A stretch of DNA of 64,000 bases from Paramacrobiotus metropolitanus. Lineage: Eukaryota; Tardigrada; Eutardigrada; Parachela; Macrobiotidae. Positions 30,059-42,427 of this stretch are shown piece by piece; position 1 is the first letter of the stretch; every line of letters starts with the position of its first letter. The notes under the pieces were generated by a model that ran no database searches, was not told where the DNA came from, and was given only the letters and a program-made list of their open reading frames with translations. The translations under genes and the position numbers were made by a program. The DNA lies in assembly GCF_019649055.1 (NCBI RefSeq), contig NW_026570326.1:124001-188000 (forward strand). The letters are read 5' to 3'.

Positions 30059-30111
30059 AGAGCCCGCTATGTGTACTACCATCAAACCGCTGGTTCTACT
30101 ACTTCTCTTCT
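29883..30111 (-). repeat. Polinton right terminal inverted repeat
   Basis: Mirror of 9879-10107. The right-end copy is followed inward by a second, tandem copy of its inner part, starting at GACCATATTCCGCTATTTGT (29830 and again 29991, period 161 bp), which the left end lacks. The 6-bp target duplication AATGTT follows at 30112. Confidence 0.93.
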
Positions 30112-30117
30112 AATGTT

Positions 30118-31205
30118 TATATGAATTCATAATTACTTTATAAAGGCTAGTAACCTGCGTACAACCCTACAGGAATCCGTCGGTGTTTATTGTTCTGTAT
30201 TGTATAAATTAACCAGTGCTCCTATGCTTTCCTTTGTAAAATGTATACAATTACGTACAAAGAGTAATGGGACCGGGTCATTCGAGTCACCAACATAATT
30301 ATTCCTTCCACCAAGTCGAACTGACTACCCTACCAACGCATGAGTAAATTAAATGTCAACTGTGGAAGATTTCCAGTCTGCGGGAGCGGAACAATAATAT
30401 TATACTTTAAGACGGCCCGGCCCTCTTGTTGTTGATGTCAAGCAGTCAACGTCAACATCGTAACTCACGGAACTGAAAACTTGGTTGAGTTTATCAGTAC
30501 AAATACTACTTCAGGAAATCTTGCCACTTATCGATCTATGGATTACGTACCTAGGGCTGTAATTAGCACACAAAACAGCATTATCGAGCAGCAGCAGAGC
30601 AAATTCCGAATATCAAACCGGCAAGTGACAACATAAAATAAACATTTTAAACTGCCAAGCCAGTTATACAAAACGTAAAAAGTGAGGAGGCAAATGTTAA
30701 TGAGAAGCACCATGCTCAGAATAAATATTTTCAACGGCGCAATAAAATAGTATGTCAAATAATGCATTGCCAGTACATAAGAATCCGGCATCCTCAAAAC
30801 TGGTTTCTGGCCACACCCACTGGATCATTGCCGAAGAATCTATTTTTTTCGATATTCCCACAACATATACTGTCTTCAAACCGAAAATAAAATTTTTCTG
30901 AAGGAAACGGCGGTGACCATGCATTGGTATGTCCATGAATAAACAGACGGTTAACATTCTTACAAATTACTCAAGAGTTTGAAACAATATGGCTTTCAGA
31001 TTACTCGTCTCCCTTTTCAAACGAAGCGGTTCGGTACAGCAGCCACACCAGTTGACTGTGTTACTACGAAGTCGCTCGCGCAAGTCGATATTAATACGGT
31101 CCACTACGAAATATGCTTGAACGACAACCAACAGTTTGTATTTTCAACAAGCAAGCGAACTGTCCGTGCTACTCCAGAATTTTTGCGTTAAAGTTTCTAC
31201 GAGTA
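30118..31205. other. Flank right of the Polinton
   Basis: AT-rich. A 70-codon plus frame at 30979-31191 has no motif or relative that I recognise. I see no supportable gene. Confidence 0.5.
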
Positions 31206-33304
31206 TTATCGCCAATGAGCCGCCTTATACTGGTGCTTAGTCATTGCGAGGAGGAAACCCAGCGTAATACGAGACAAATTTTCCAGTTGTAAATTCTGAA
31301 GGCCCTCCACACACCACTTCTTTCCGCTATAATGAAACGACGGGCGAGGATCGGCCAGCTGCATTCCACAGAACGCCTGCAACAACGCAAGAACCATTCT
31401 TAATGATTATTACAGAGCATGAGATCACGGCGCAGTTACACCTTGTTCGCCATCTCGGAATTTGGATGTCGATCCATATTATCCAACCACATGGAGATAT
31501 TTCGCCGTTCGGCACTGTGCAGCACGGGCACCGCTGCCTCCATCAGATCCCACAGGGCACGTTGCACATCGCCTCGCAGTGGCAGTCGCCCAACTGAAAT
31601 ACTGAGATCTTGCTGCAGTGAGATGATGGAGCCACTCCGGTTGACAGACCTGCAGGTCAATGTAATGGTGCAGCGGATAAACTTCATGGCATCGCACGCA
31701 ACTCGATGACTGGTCTGCAGGAATTTATTTAGGCTGGGCGTGAAAATCGGATGGTAATTGGTAAGCCAACCGCCAAAGTGTGTCATCCCACATCCTGGTC
31801 GGCTTTCCAGCCGCAAAGCAAAGCCACAAAAATAAATGCTTGCCAGATTCACGCGTGGGTTGCTCTGCGCGACATGCGTAATAATCTCCCAGATCTCGGA
31901 GAGATCACTGTCCTCCATTGTCCGCTGCGCGTGAGCGACGACGATGTGCCGTGTGGATGGCCGCAGACATTTGAAGATGGTGGCCAGAAGCGGGTAGTGG
32001 AATCGGTCAGGATCTGTCAATCGGCTGGTTTCGGATGCGGTAATAACAATGACTGCTGTCAGCAGCGGCGATTGCAATGCGGTACTCCAGGTTGAGCAAA
32101 TGGCGCGCAGTTTCGTCTGTGTCCAAGTATCCAGGTGGGAGAACACTTCCAGCCATAATTCCCGCGGCAAGTGCCCTGCGGAGTCCACTGTCCCGGAAAT
32201 CAAAGTCAACCCGCGTGAAACAGTGAGAACACGCCGAAAGTACGCGATCAGTTCCAGTGTGGTCTCGTCATCGGTCTTTTGCAACTACAATAACAAATTA
32301 TAATGAGCAAAAACAATACATAAACAGTTTGTAATGTAGCCGTTCATCATGACATACCTATTCTATAGCTCATGAACTTGGCTGACTGATCACTGTGCGT
32401 CTGTATCTGTCGTTGGCATATGCATATAATATATTGTGCTGTTGTATTCACTACATCCTCTACGGGTATCATTTTAACTACGAAGCAGTACATCCGCGTT
32501 AACATTTGCTCATAATAAAGCCTACGAAAAGCCCACGTTACAACTTACCGAAAATCGCGAGCAAGGAACTCTAACCGGCGAGTACAGCCAAGCATTGTTC
32601 CAGCTGACCTTGAACTTCTTTTCCGCACTGTCTTTTGGGAACTGACGCTCAATGTACCATAACATTCCATCCGCGACCCCCGTAAAGAAAACTGCGCGAT
32701 CACTGCTGCTAGCGACCTTTTCCTCATTGAGATCCTGGAGTAGTGCGGCAGTCGACACAGGGCAGTAATCCATCGGCAGCTGAAAACTGCCCTTCACAAA
32801 AGTCCCTTTCTTCACAGACTCGGCCACCGAAAACCGCTTAGCTGACAAGAACCAGTCCGTATCGAGAAAGGGCGCCCTGGAATTGATATCGCTAATCCGG
32901 TAGCGAAAGCGTTCGGCATTAACGACATCCACTCCACTGGTGCATCGAACAACAGCAGCGCCCACCCAGTTTTGTCCCAAACCGCTCGCCTTAGGGATAT
33001 TCTCTGCCGGCAGCCAGGTCCACGGACTGGATAGAGTCGGGCGCATCAGCACATGGAGTGCTTCCGTGCTCCAGTGTGATCTGGTATAAATCGTAGCCTC
33101 GTCTCCGCGATCCTGAACTTCTTCTCGACTGACCGCAGTCACCGTGAAAGCTTTGTCGAAAGGAGTGAATTCACGATGGCGATCTGGGCAGAGGAAGTCG
33201 ATGAAGAGTCCGTTGTCGGCGACGTCCACCACGCGTCCATAATGTAGGTGGCCATCGTCACCCAGGATGTCCACGCCGTTTGTGGCGAATAGTCCGTTCG
33301 ACAT
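31206..33304 (-). CDS. F-box-family protein, three exons, about 589 residues
   Basis: Exons, all phase 0: 33304-32549, 32284-31442, 31376-31206. Exon 1 starts at ATG 33304 (the paralogue at 62993 supports it) and encodes a domain with GVDILGDDGHLHYGRVVDVA and DNGLFIDFLCP, nearly repeated in the right-hand paralogue; it is probably a small beta (Tudor-like) module. Exon 2 begins with an F-box (LPRELWLEVFSHLDTWTQTK, then CSTW) followed by about 230 residues of repeat-like sequence. Exon 3 has the conserved ADPRPSFHYSGKKWCVEGLQ segment. F-box proteins recruit substrates to SCF ligases; substrate unknown. Confidence 0.75.
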
Positions 33305-36300
33305 ACTAGAAAGGTCACGCGAAACTGGCATGCATGTCGGTAGTCAATTAAACTAGGTAGTCTCGGTAATTACGTATATTATCGATCGAAGCGTAGCGAA
33401 GGTCCGCTATGTTCAGCGTTTATGAAAAAAGTGGTGTCCGTCGGTCACCGCCACTTAATGCACACATGTGCGAGTATGCTATCAAATGCATATATGCGCA
33501 CTGGCCGTATATACTGGTTCACTAGCCATTTACAAGTGCTGCGCTGCTTATTGAATTTTCAGGGATATATTTCTTTGGTTCTAACTTTGGCATTTCGCAT
33601 CACAATCTTTACATCACACGCGAACGGAAAATCTAGGAAAGAAGATTATAATGCAACGCCTGAAAGTACGGAAGTCACAGCTGCTCGTTGTGATAAGCGC
33701 AATACCGGCATGGGCAATCGGCGTCCTTACCTGATCGCAGTTTCATTAGGTGGCTACAGTAGTCAAACGTGCAAGTATTTCTAAAACCATATTTAACCAC
33801 CAGCCCATATTGCAACAGTAAAATTTTGGTATTATGTCGGGAAAGTTATCGCAGTTAGCTGCAATGGGAACCAAGTAAAAAAGATTTAGGCTCGTTACCA
33901 GATTTCTCGTAAATCAAAACGGAGCAAGTATTATCCAGCAACACGTCTATACAGCCGGGCGCAAAACCATGCCTAGGCCGGCTCAGATCTACCTGAACCG
34001 TAATTTATACCGTAATTATTTCCCTTCCTTTAGGTTTTAAAAAATATTGAATCTTTCAGTACGGTGGCAAACAAATCCCATCCATAAGTTTTATTACGTT
34101 CTAAGAACAGTGGAATGTTGGTCGGTCCGGGAGCTTCCACTTGTTGCAGGATTTCGCTCCAAATATCTCATACTAGTAACGAGAATTCGACAAATATTTG
34201 CTACGAAGAAAGGTGAAAATTGATTATAAATTTCCTGCTACGCTTCGGTCATTCAGTGCCCGCCAAAAGCGAGTGCACTTTCCTAGTTTATACTTCTATT
34301 ATTCTATGCAGAGTTCAAAACTACGGTCTTTTAGTTTTGACATCCCGCGCTTTTCGGCTACAAGTACTGCTGTATTTACCAAGTGATCGTACTGCACTTT
34401 ATGTATTCAAACAATATTATTTTACATACATGGTTTCTCTAACATTATCTTATCAATATAAACTCTGCGTTTCAGTGTTCTTCGGCATAAATAAATTAAA
34501 AAATACGCGAGAAATAACAAGCTACCGGTAAGGCTTACCTAATTTTCTGACTTTGCCACGAAGGGTGCTGAGGTCACGGTGAAATATGACGAATATTAAA
34601 ACTTAATTTCTTATTATGGGGTTTTACTGTAAACTTTATGAGCTTTTTATAGCAGTCAGAACTAACAATGACTGCACTGCAGTCACTTCAGAAATCTTCG
34701 AATGCTTACAAATGGGTCAAAAACACACACAAACACACACACTTGAGGAGTCAAAATCACACATTGCTTAGAACTGCTTAGCGAAACACCAACTTAGCTA
34801 ATCTTAAAAGCGGATTCTTTGTTTATATATTTTAAAAGCGGATTCTTCGTGTATATTTTTCGCACCCTACCCTGGTCAAACAGCCACCTGCGCAACGAGC
34901 ACCATTTTCGATGAACTAGACTGTTTGCACAGAGAGAAAGGGGCGAAAAATGCACCGAGGGGGGAATCGCACCCCGGATACGTTGTAAGATCCACGTAGG
35001 CTGTACCACGGCGCAAAGTGTTGTAAATCGTTGTACGTGAGCCGCTTCTCTCCTCACAAAGCAATCGAGTGACACCATAACTATTTTAGGATCAACAAGG
35101 TCAAGGTCACCGTGTTCGCTCCCGTGTTTAGGCGGTAGTTTGTTGATTTTTTTCCCTCCGGACCGCCAAACCCATTGACCAGATGACCGGAATTGTAAGC
35201 TGAAGGCGTCCACTTTCACGTTAAAAATGGTAATGCTCAGTTTTCCCTCACCATGGTCAGAAATGATAATCCTTTTCGGGCAGTACATATCGGACGACCG
35301 AAAAATTTTGCAGTTGGCGAAAATACCGCGCAATAAACAGCACTTTATCATGCAAACCTATCCAACTAACGGATTTTTTCGTGCACTTAAGGCGTCTGAA
35401 TTGCGGTTGCAGGAAACATGGGTGTATCGTATAGCCAAAAGTTTGACACCGGCTTACCGACAAGTACAACTGACATCCGATGACAAAGCATGCCTGAGTT
35501 AGCGTAGCGTAGGTTTCAAACGTGGCAGTAGCTTCTGAATATGCAAAAAAACCAACAGAATGTAAACAAGTTTGTGAGTACAATAGGTACGTTCAAAAAC
35601 ATTTTATAGTATATCATGTGGTGTGGATTTCGGCTGCCAGCACGTACTGAACTGCCGCTGGTACGCACTGCACGAAAGTGCCTTGCCAACTATGGACACT
35701 CCTAAGAACTTAATATTAACGGCATGCACATTTTTGTACAGATATGGCTGGAAAGACCTGGCTCCGAACAGTAGCGTGCAGGTACTAAAATCACTGAGTT
35801 TACAAGATTGCTTCAGTTGTGGCCTTTCAGTTGATATCTGCTCCCGAGATCTTAACCGTTTCCTGTTGTTTGCTAGGGTGGATACGAGAACGATAAGCTC
35901 GCTCATTCTGCTTGTGATGATCTTGCTCTTTAAGGAAGCGGCATTACAAAGTGTAATGGATGCAACTCACGCTGCGTTGCTGGCTTTCAGACGCTACACT
36001 TGAAAATTACCCTAATACAGCCACACTTACATGACTTTCTGGCTGCTGCATACAACAAAAACGTCGAGAATGATTGGCTTTACAGCTATCGTTGCAAGAA
36101 GTCGGAATACTGACACAATAGTGACTACGCCGTTCAAACTCGATCGATCACTCTCAATGTAAAAAAATTAGTACTCCGTTTCAAATAGCGGAACTACAGC
36201 GTGCAGCAGCTGGCCACACTTGGCTGAACAGCCACCGTACGGAGCATCTAATTTTTTACGATTGTTTTTAAGCGGGAACCTAATAAGTATCACGGTGCAC

Positions 36301-38170
36301 GTGCAAACCAAGTATCAGAACAAATCTACATCAGAAACACTTCCTCAGTGCCCCTCTGATCGGGAATCGCACCCACCACACAAATTGCATTCCCACGTTG
36401 CTATCGCCTTGCGCACAAGCGGCACAGCTACTTCGTTCTCAGACTGGAGAAGAAACGAATGTGGCGGTATCTTCTTCAGCATCTGGTATATGTAAAGTCA
36501 TGCTCGCCATGGTAATACGAATTAGTACGTAAAATTGGCATTATGAATTAGGGTAGTAATACGAAAAATGCTCTGTATAATACGTATTAGCGAACTCGAG
36601 TCCACTTGCGCAACTGTGCTTGTGTTGCAACCTGCTATATAATAATAATTATTAATTATTAAATGCTACTGCCATATGAACAGGAATTATAGCATGCTCA
36701 TCCCTGTAAACCATGCTGACGATGTAACAGTAGCCGATCTGGCTGCTGTTCTAGTGGGTTGGCGTGTTGACCGTACCACGATGATGTGTGGGCTGTTGGG
36801 ATGAAAGGTTGGCACGGCCGGCAGCGATGCTGGCCGGGACTGCTCTTACTGACGCAACAAAATTACTGCACGTAACAACGGCAGTTCACGGCATGTTTAA
36901 TGACAAGAACAATGCAACACAAGGAACAAGGTTTAGACAAGAGTTTAACAAGCGGAACAAGCTGATCAAGCTGGTGCAAGCTGTAACAAGCGAAGGCAAG
37001 ACTGAATTCTAGAAATTGTGAAGAAGAACAGCTAACCGGCAAAATAAAGAGAATTCATAACGTCATGATGAATCATAACTGGGTGGTCTTATGGGTTGTA
37101 CAACTTCTATCGCTACATCCCTCACGGTAGCGATGAGATATAACTGTCTCATCAAGACAATACAAAAGGAAAAGAAATTAAGAAACAAGATGAAAAAGGT
37201 TAAATGCGGTTAAATACTGGCTGTGCTTGCATGGCGTGTCCGGAGGGGAAGGAAGGGACTGGTGCGGCACTGGTGGCTCCTGCACGTGCAACTTACTGCT
37301 CCCGGGTCCGGCGATTAACATTACCTTATCACGGAAGAGCCGAAAAGCCGTGGAAAAGGGGACTGCAACGCTTCCGCTACTGCTGCTCCCCGAAGCCCAA
37401 TGTCACGCCACGCACGTTTCGCATAACGGCATTCCAGTTATCCACCGGGGTGGCCGGTCTCTTCCGAGGCCGCATCAAGTGACCGGTTTTTCATGTAGAA
37501 TGGTTGCGGGACACCGGCACCATGGTGACGAAATTAGAGGACTCCCGCATCCATTTGCTCAGCCGTGGACGGCTGAGCAGCGCTGCGCAAAATCGGATGG
37601 ACAGCTTGCTACGCGGTGATAATGCGCCGTTCTGGATGCAGCCTTGCAATGCTTGGACGCCCCCTTTACGCCGTATGATCCTGCCGGGAATTCGGCGGTC
37701 TGTCTTTTTAAAGGGCAAGTATAATATGCGCACCATAGTGATATATTTTGTAGAATATAGACCGGCGGACAGTCGCCGATACGGTGGCGGCTTAGGCTCA
37801 AACATCGGACAGTACAGCGTTAATTTTAGACAGATAACGTTTGAACTCAAATACGCTTAATTTTTATTGCGCTCAGTGGGAGTCTCCCGGCACAATGTAT
37901 TAAATTCATGCACATGCACAAAGACTTTTATGCGGTTTAGGCTCTTCCAAGCGCAACAGTTTGACATTTAAGGACATCCATTTCGAAACTCAAGTGGAAG
38001 CCTTTTCTTACTTGGACATTTACCATCGTTACGTTTTCCAAAGGTAATTAATTTCACTGTACTGTAATTTACATAGAATTGACTCTGCTTGGTATAGCAC
38101 GTTAACTTTGGTGCACGAATCGAAAAGAGCAAGATCAACTTGGCATAACTATTTGTGATTTTGCGTGCAG
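33305..38170. other. Gene-poor stretch with decayed coding fragments
   Basis: No gene can be supported. Open frames of 90-126 codons occur on the plus strand at 33422-33784, 35227-35502, 35622-36003 and 37504-37860, without motifs; the last is the most protein-like (rich in Arg and aromatic residues, ending ITFELKYA). GTGCGATTCCCCCC (minus strand, near 34966) and a similar motif near 36365 recall tRNA B boxes, so decayed SINEs are possible. Otherwise AT-rich with (TA)- and (AAT)-type runs near 36640. Confidence 0.35.
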
Positions 38171-39067
38171 AGTGTGCAGCAGCTGGCGCACGGCATTCCA
38201 GTCCACCGATCTCCATTACGACACAATCATTCCCGATCGCGAACAACGTGAATCAGCGCACGATTTAGCACACCGCTTGCAAATGTCCGTGACGAGCCGA
38301 ACCAAGATCGTGTACCTGACGGGAGAGTACTGGCACGATTTCCTGGCGCCTGTCGCCGTTCTCTTCTCCTACTTACGCATCCGGTTAGACTGGCTAGTCA
38401 TTGCTGATACCGATTCCCGTGGCACCGGGGAATTCTTCACCTGGGACGCCGGACGAATTACGAAAACCGTCTCGCAGATCTGCCGGAATCTCGCTCTGAA
38501 GCGGTACTGGTTCGAATGCCGGGCCAATCATTTTTTCTGGGGCAGTGGTATCATCGGTGACTACGAACGGAAGATGGTGGGCTATATCGATAGGTTTTCG
38601 TACTCGCTTGCAGATGAATCGCCGTGTGACCTACAGTTAGCCTTGTTGAACCACGTTGACAAAGCTCTCCAGCCGTTAGAACCTGCGCAGTACCTCGCGG
38701 TACGCTCATGTATCGCTCATCTGCAGGATATTTTCAAAAAGTCTCCTGGATCCTTCAAGATGCCCTTTGGATCACGGAGAAACAGTTGCTACTGGAAGAC
38801 ATTGGTTTCTTGTTTCACGAAGTACGTGCTTCACAACTTTATCATGTTAGCGGTTAGCCTAATGTGTGCTTCAAATTTAACAACGAAGTAAAGAAATCGA
38901 GTTTTGTCAGGTGGAGAGTGCAACCGCCGGAATCTGTTAACAACTTGGCGTATTCTTCCTTCGATAACATTGTAGACCGAAAGAATCTCGTGCTCCACTC
39001 GCTGGCTTTCTGGGCAGATGCAGTGGAAAATTCAGTGCATCGCCGTGCAACGTACAAGGTCGACTAA
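38171..39067 (+). CDS. F-box-like family gene, last two exons
   Basis: Exon 38171-38821 opens after a TTGCGTGCAG acceptor with VCSSWRTAFQ, the end of an F-box-like motif, and continues for about 215 codons of F-box-family type sequence. It ends at GTACGT in phase 2. Exon 38911-39067, after TTGTCAG, restores phase and runs to TAA (NNLAYSSFDNIVD, HSLAFWADAVENS). The exon carrying the start and first half of the F-box was not found upstream. In the last 75 bp of the first exon another frame also reads well (LLLEDIGFLFHE), so a small indel is possible. The family role is inferred. Confidence 0.45.
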
Positions 39068-39168
39068 CAATAAGAAGACATTTAACACGTGATCAATTTA
39101 TTTGGCAACTGCCTCTACTCAATGACAAGAAGCCTGCGCGAATTTAAACTAATTAAAATGATTGAATT

Positions 39169-42045
39169 TTAAACATTGAAAAAACATCCAAAATCGTTAG
39201 TATCATTACGAGCGCGCAGCGTGCCCAAAACGGCCGCTGCATTTCCTCTGACTACTGCCAGGCTTAAACGTTGTCTCAAAAAGGCCGTAGATCGAGGTTC
39301 CCCGGTTACTTCGCGGATCTTCCGGCCGACGAATCGAATCAGCTCCGCAAAAGACACTCCAAATGTCCCGAAAGTCTCGACTGCCAGAGGATAGAAGAGA
39401 TATCCCAACTCTTCTACGAAATCGTATTTCCCGCGCTTACTGTTTTCGGCCATTTGGGCTACGCTCCCGGCTTTTCTCGAGCTAGCGTTCACGTGAGACA
39501 CGGCCACGGTGTCCCAGCATGTCGCATCCCACACCACCGCCTTGCCGTCACGCACCGGAATCAGGGTCATACCGTCAGGTCGCTTGCCGTGGAGATCTGA
39601 CAGTCCGGAAGGCTCGCTTTTACACGGATAGCCCGCGGTCTTCAAACCACGCTTAATTTCGTTGTTCAGCTCGACATGGCGCGACCACCTACCCTTGCTG
39701 CTTGAACAAGACAAGCCGTGGTGACTGTTTATTTCTACATGGCTTCCGCAATTTACACAGTCGTGTTCCTCTACAACTGGAAGTCCAAAACGGAGGGCAA
39801 CGCCAACTCTCACCTCTTCGTCCCGAAGGAATGTGCGCAGATTTGGTGCCGGGAGTGCATTTAACCATGCACCGGAGTCACGATGTAGAGCGGCCAGCAG
39901 TACAGCTTTATCGGTTTCGTTCGTGGCGGCTAGCAGCAGCGCCGACAGCACAGAGTCAATCACTGGACGATCCCAGGCCCGTTGAAATTTCCTGTTCTCT
40001 TCTGCAGGTGGTTCACACTTACTCCTGTCGGTCCACTGCCGCACAACCGGATCTAGGAGCTCAACCGTGGCAGGCTGGTAGATTTCCGAGACAAGAGTAG
40101 CCACTGAATGCGCCGATGCTAAAAAAGCAGGGAAAACTAGCGATTCTGTGGTACGTAGTCCCAGTCCACCGTCTCTGATCGGAAGTGTCATTTGGCTCCA
40201 CTGTAGATCCGTTACACCGACACGCACATTTAAAATAGATTGTATACCAACACGTATTTGTTCGTCCATGGCGGCCATTAAGGCTGGGTGTTCATAACAT
40301 CTGGCTGTGCGAAATCCATAGAGTAGTTTCGGAATAAGCAGGCGATTTTTCAACAGATAAAGACTGAAATGTGCGGGGATTTCCTTAAGACGACAAAGGA
40401 AATCTTTCAGTTGCGTGGTTTTACTGCGCAGAAATGTTTCGCAGGCCGCTGACGTCAACGGAGCTCCAAGCAGAATAAAATCTTCCTCCTTGACCACACG
40501 CATATCCGGCCATACATTGAGCACCATCTGGACGGCATGCAGGCGATCCGCAGTGAAGCTTCCTATACCGTATACTTCACACTTTTTTATATTCAGCTCC
40601 AGTCCTATATCAAACCCCCGAGAAATTATGAGACGGATCGCCGCAATCACTTCATCAGCCGGTCCTGTGAAAGTGACGTCATCCAAAAAACCAACAGATA
40701 TGTCACATTTTATATCTGCGAACAGCGGTAATGTTGCAAGACTGTATCCAAAGGGGCCATTAGGATCGCCTTGTTGCACTCCAGTTTCTGATGACAGCAG
40801 AGATTTACTGAATACCACAGGACAGATGAGAGGCGTGGCGATAGCACTGCCAGAAGTAACGGTAGTATGCCGGGAATTTGTCACGCACAGCAGTGAGAAG
40901 CACATCGCGGCGAAGAGTACTGAAGGCGTTGGCAAAATCTAGCTTGACAACCACACGTGCATTATGGTGCGCTGACTCCACGTAAGTACGGACTGCGTGT
41001 ACTGCTGCTTCGGCTCCACCACGGATTCCAAATCCGACTTGAAGTGGGCTGAACATGGCAGCCGCTTCGTCTGTACAGCGCCGGCTAACGATTTTGGAGA
41101 ACAGCCTTCGGAAGGTGTCACCGACAGCAATTGGCCGCACACCACCGTCCTTCTTGATAAGCGGAATAAAATTCGCCCCAAACAGATAAGGCCTGATGTC
41201 TTCGGGAACATCTTTTCGCAGCACCATGGTGGCAGGTCCGAGAGAGCTATGCAAAGCTCGCTCTGTGTGTCGTCTTTTCGGCCAAGAAGGTCTTTCAAAT
41301 GCTGTGGACGCAGCCCAAACACTCCTCCTGCTGATCCTGGTGGAAAGCTGAAAATAGCTGCCATTAGTTCCGCAGGGGACACTGCTTGAGGTAGGACGGT
41401 GTCATCAGGTGGTGCTGGGAACTGGCAGTCTACTGGTGCAGGAGGATGCTTCTCCCGGAGCAACTCAACAGTTTGGGGATCGACTTCTGCCAGTTTATCA
41501 TCTTCAGGTAGGACACGGATCGCGCCTTTAACGTTCGCATCCTGTAACATGGACGTTACTTTGGCGCAAAGTCGTTCACGAGTAACGTTTTCGCCTTTCT
41601 GCTGCTCACGGCGGGGAACGGTTTGCCGTTTATCTAGCGAGAAATCTGCAAGGTTTCTCCTGATGACTGCAGAGAGGGAGTCTTTTCGGAGGGATTTTGC
41701 TGGGGGAAGTGACAGAGCGACAGGTGCGAACAACAGCAAGGCGGTCCAGGCGGTTGAGTCATTCTTGCGTAGGCAGTCGCGGACCAAACCTGTTAAGACT
41801 CGAGCACACTGAAGGCGCACCGCTTTCGGGATTCTTTTCGGTATGTGATAGCGATCCCCTTCAAGGAAAGAACGTAGTGGATGCTTCTGAGGTCCTCCAG
41901 TAAGCGACGGAGAGGACGAAGAACCGTTGACACGTTGAAATACCTTACCTTTGTCACGGCTTTGTGTACATTTGTGATACGACACGACATTGGCTTTCCC
42001 TGTGTAATTGTTTTGCAATTCGATGCCTCTTTGTCTCCATGTCAC
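39169..42045 (-). mobile_element. Non-LTR retrotransposon (restriction-like-endonuclease type), degenerate
   Basis: Read on the minus strand, the ORF runs 42045-40939, then 41254-40805, then 40935-39169 in three different frames, so at least two frameshifts break it. The middle piece holds the reverse-transcriptase fingers/palm (IPLIKKDGGVRPIAVGDTF, VVKLDFANAFSTLRRD). The last piece has VQQGDPNGPFG, the catalytic FLDDVTF, a C-x2-C...H...C zinc knuckle (CVNCGSHVEINSHHGLSC) and RPDGMTL...VVWDATCWD, the PD-(D/E)xK-type endonuclease of R2/R4/Utopia-like LINEs. 5' UTR and target duplication were not found. Confidence 0.78.
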
Positions 42046-42427
42046 ATTCTAATTGCAGTACGGTGACTTTTACAGCCAGGCTGACCGTGAGCCGAACGTA
42101 AGTTAATATTGTTCATTGTTGCGCAAACAGTCACCACAAAGCTGTTGCGCATTATAATTCACTGTTCATCCACAATGTACAGAGTACAATCGCTTCTCCG
42201 TTCGTAAGTTCTGCTCCGAAGCACCCGCATTGTACTTGCAACACACGGACAACTTTATCAACACTTCAGAAGTTCAGATGCCGCATGCAGATAGTATAAG
42301 TGTACGAAAAAACCATCGTTCGAAGCTTTAAGCAGTGAGGGCACGGCAAGACTGTTATTGTAGAGAATACAGATCGCAGTAATTACTGACAGTGTACGAC
42401 TGGAAGTTGAGGTCACTGCCGTTGATC
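42046..42427. other. Gap between LINE and secreted gene
   Basis: AT-balanced sequence with no gene. It presumably includes the 5' end of the LINE and the promoter of the gene at 42428. Confidence 0.4.

Larger units (their letters stand above)
9879..30111 (+). mobile_element. Complete Polinton/Maverick (virus-like) element, 20,233 bp
   Basis: Inverted repeats of about 229 bp begin AGAAGAGAAGTAGTAGAACC at 9879 and end with the reverse complement at 30111. Both ends are flanked by AATGTT (9873-9878 and 30112-30117), a perfect 6-bp duplication, the size made by Polinton integrases, and the AG...CT ends also fit. Inside are a type B DNA polymerase, packaging ATPase, chromodomain integrase, adenain-like protease, penton-like and double-jelly-roll capsid proteins, two BIR proteins, a TBP homologue and five PC4/PUR-like small proteins, all on the plus strand. 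Many genes carry frameshifts. The element is non-coding from its left tip to 11449 and from 29569 to its right tip. Confidence 0.95.

Noticed and set aside
31751-32303. Plus-strand open frames of 84-114 codons over the minus-strand F-box gene
   Set aside because: They lie antisense to a well-supported exon and show no domain.
34955-35030. tRNA-like sequence on the minus strand (TGGTACAGC A-box-like and GGTGCGATTCC B-box-like, acceptor-like ends)
   Set aside because: Acceptor ends nearly pair, but there is no anticodon arm of normal length and the D-arm does not pair; at best a SINE or tRNA relic.
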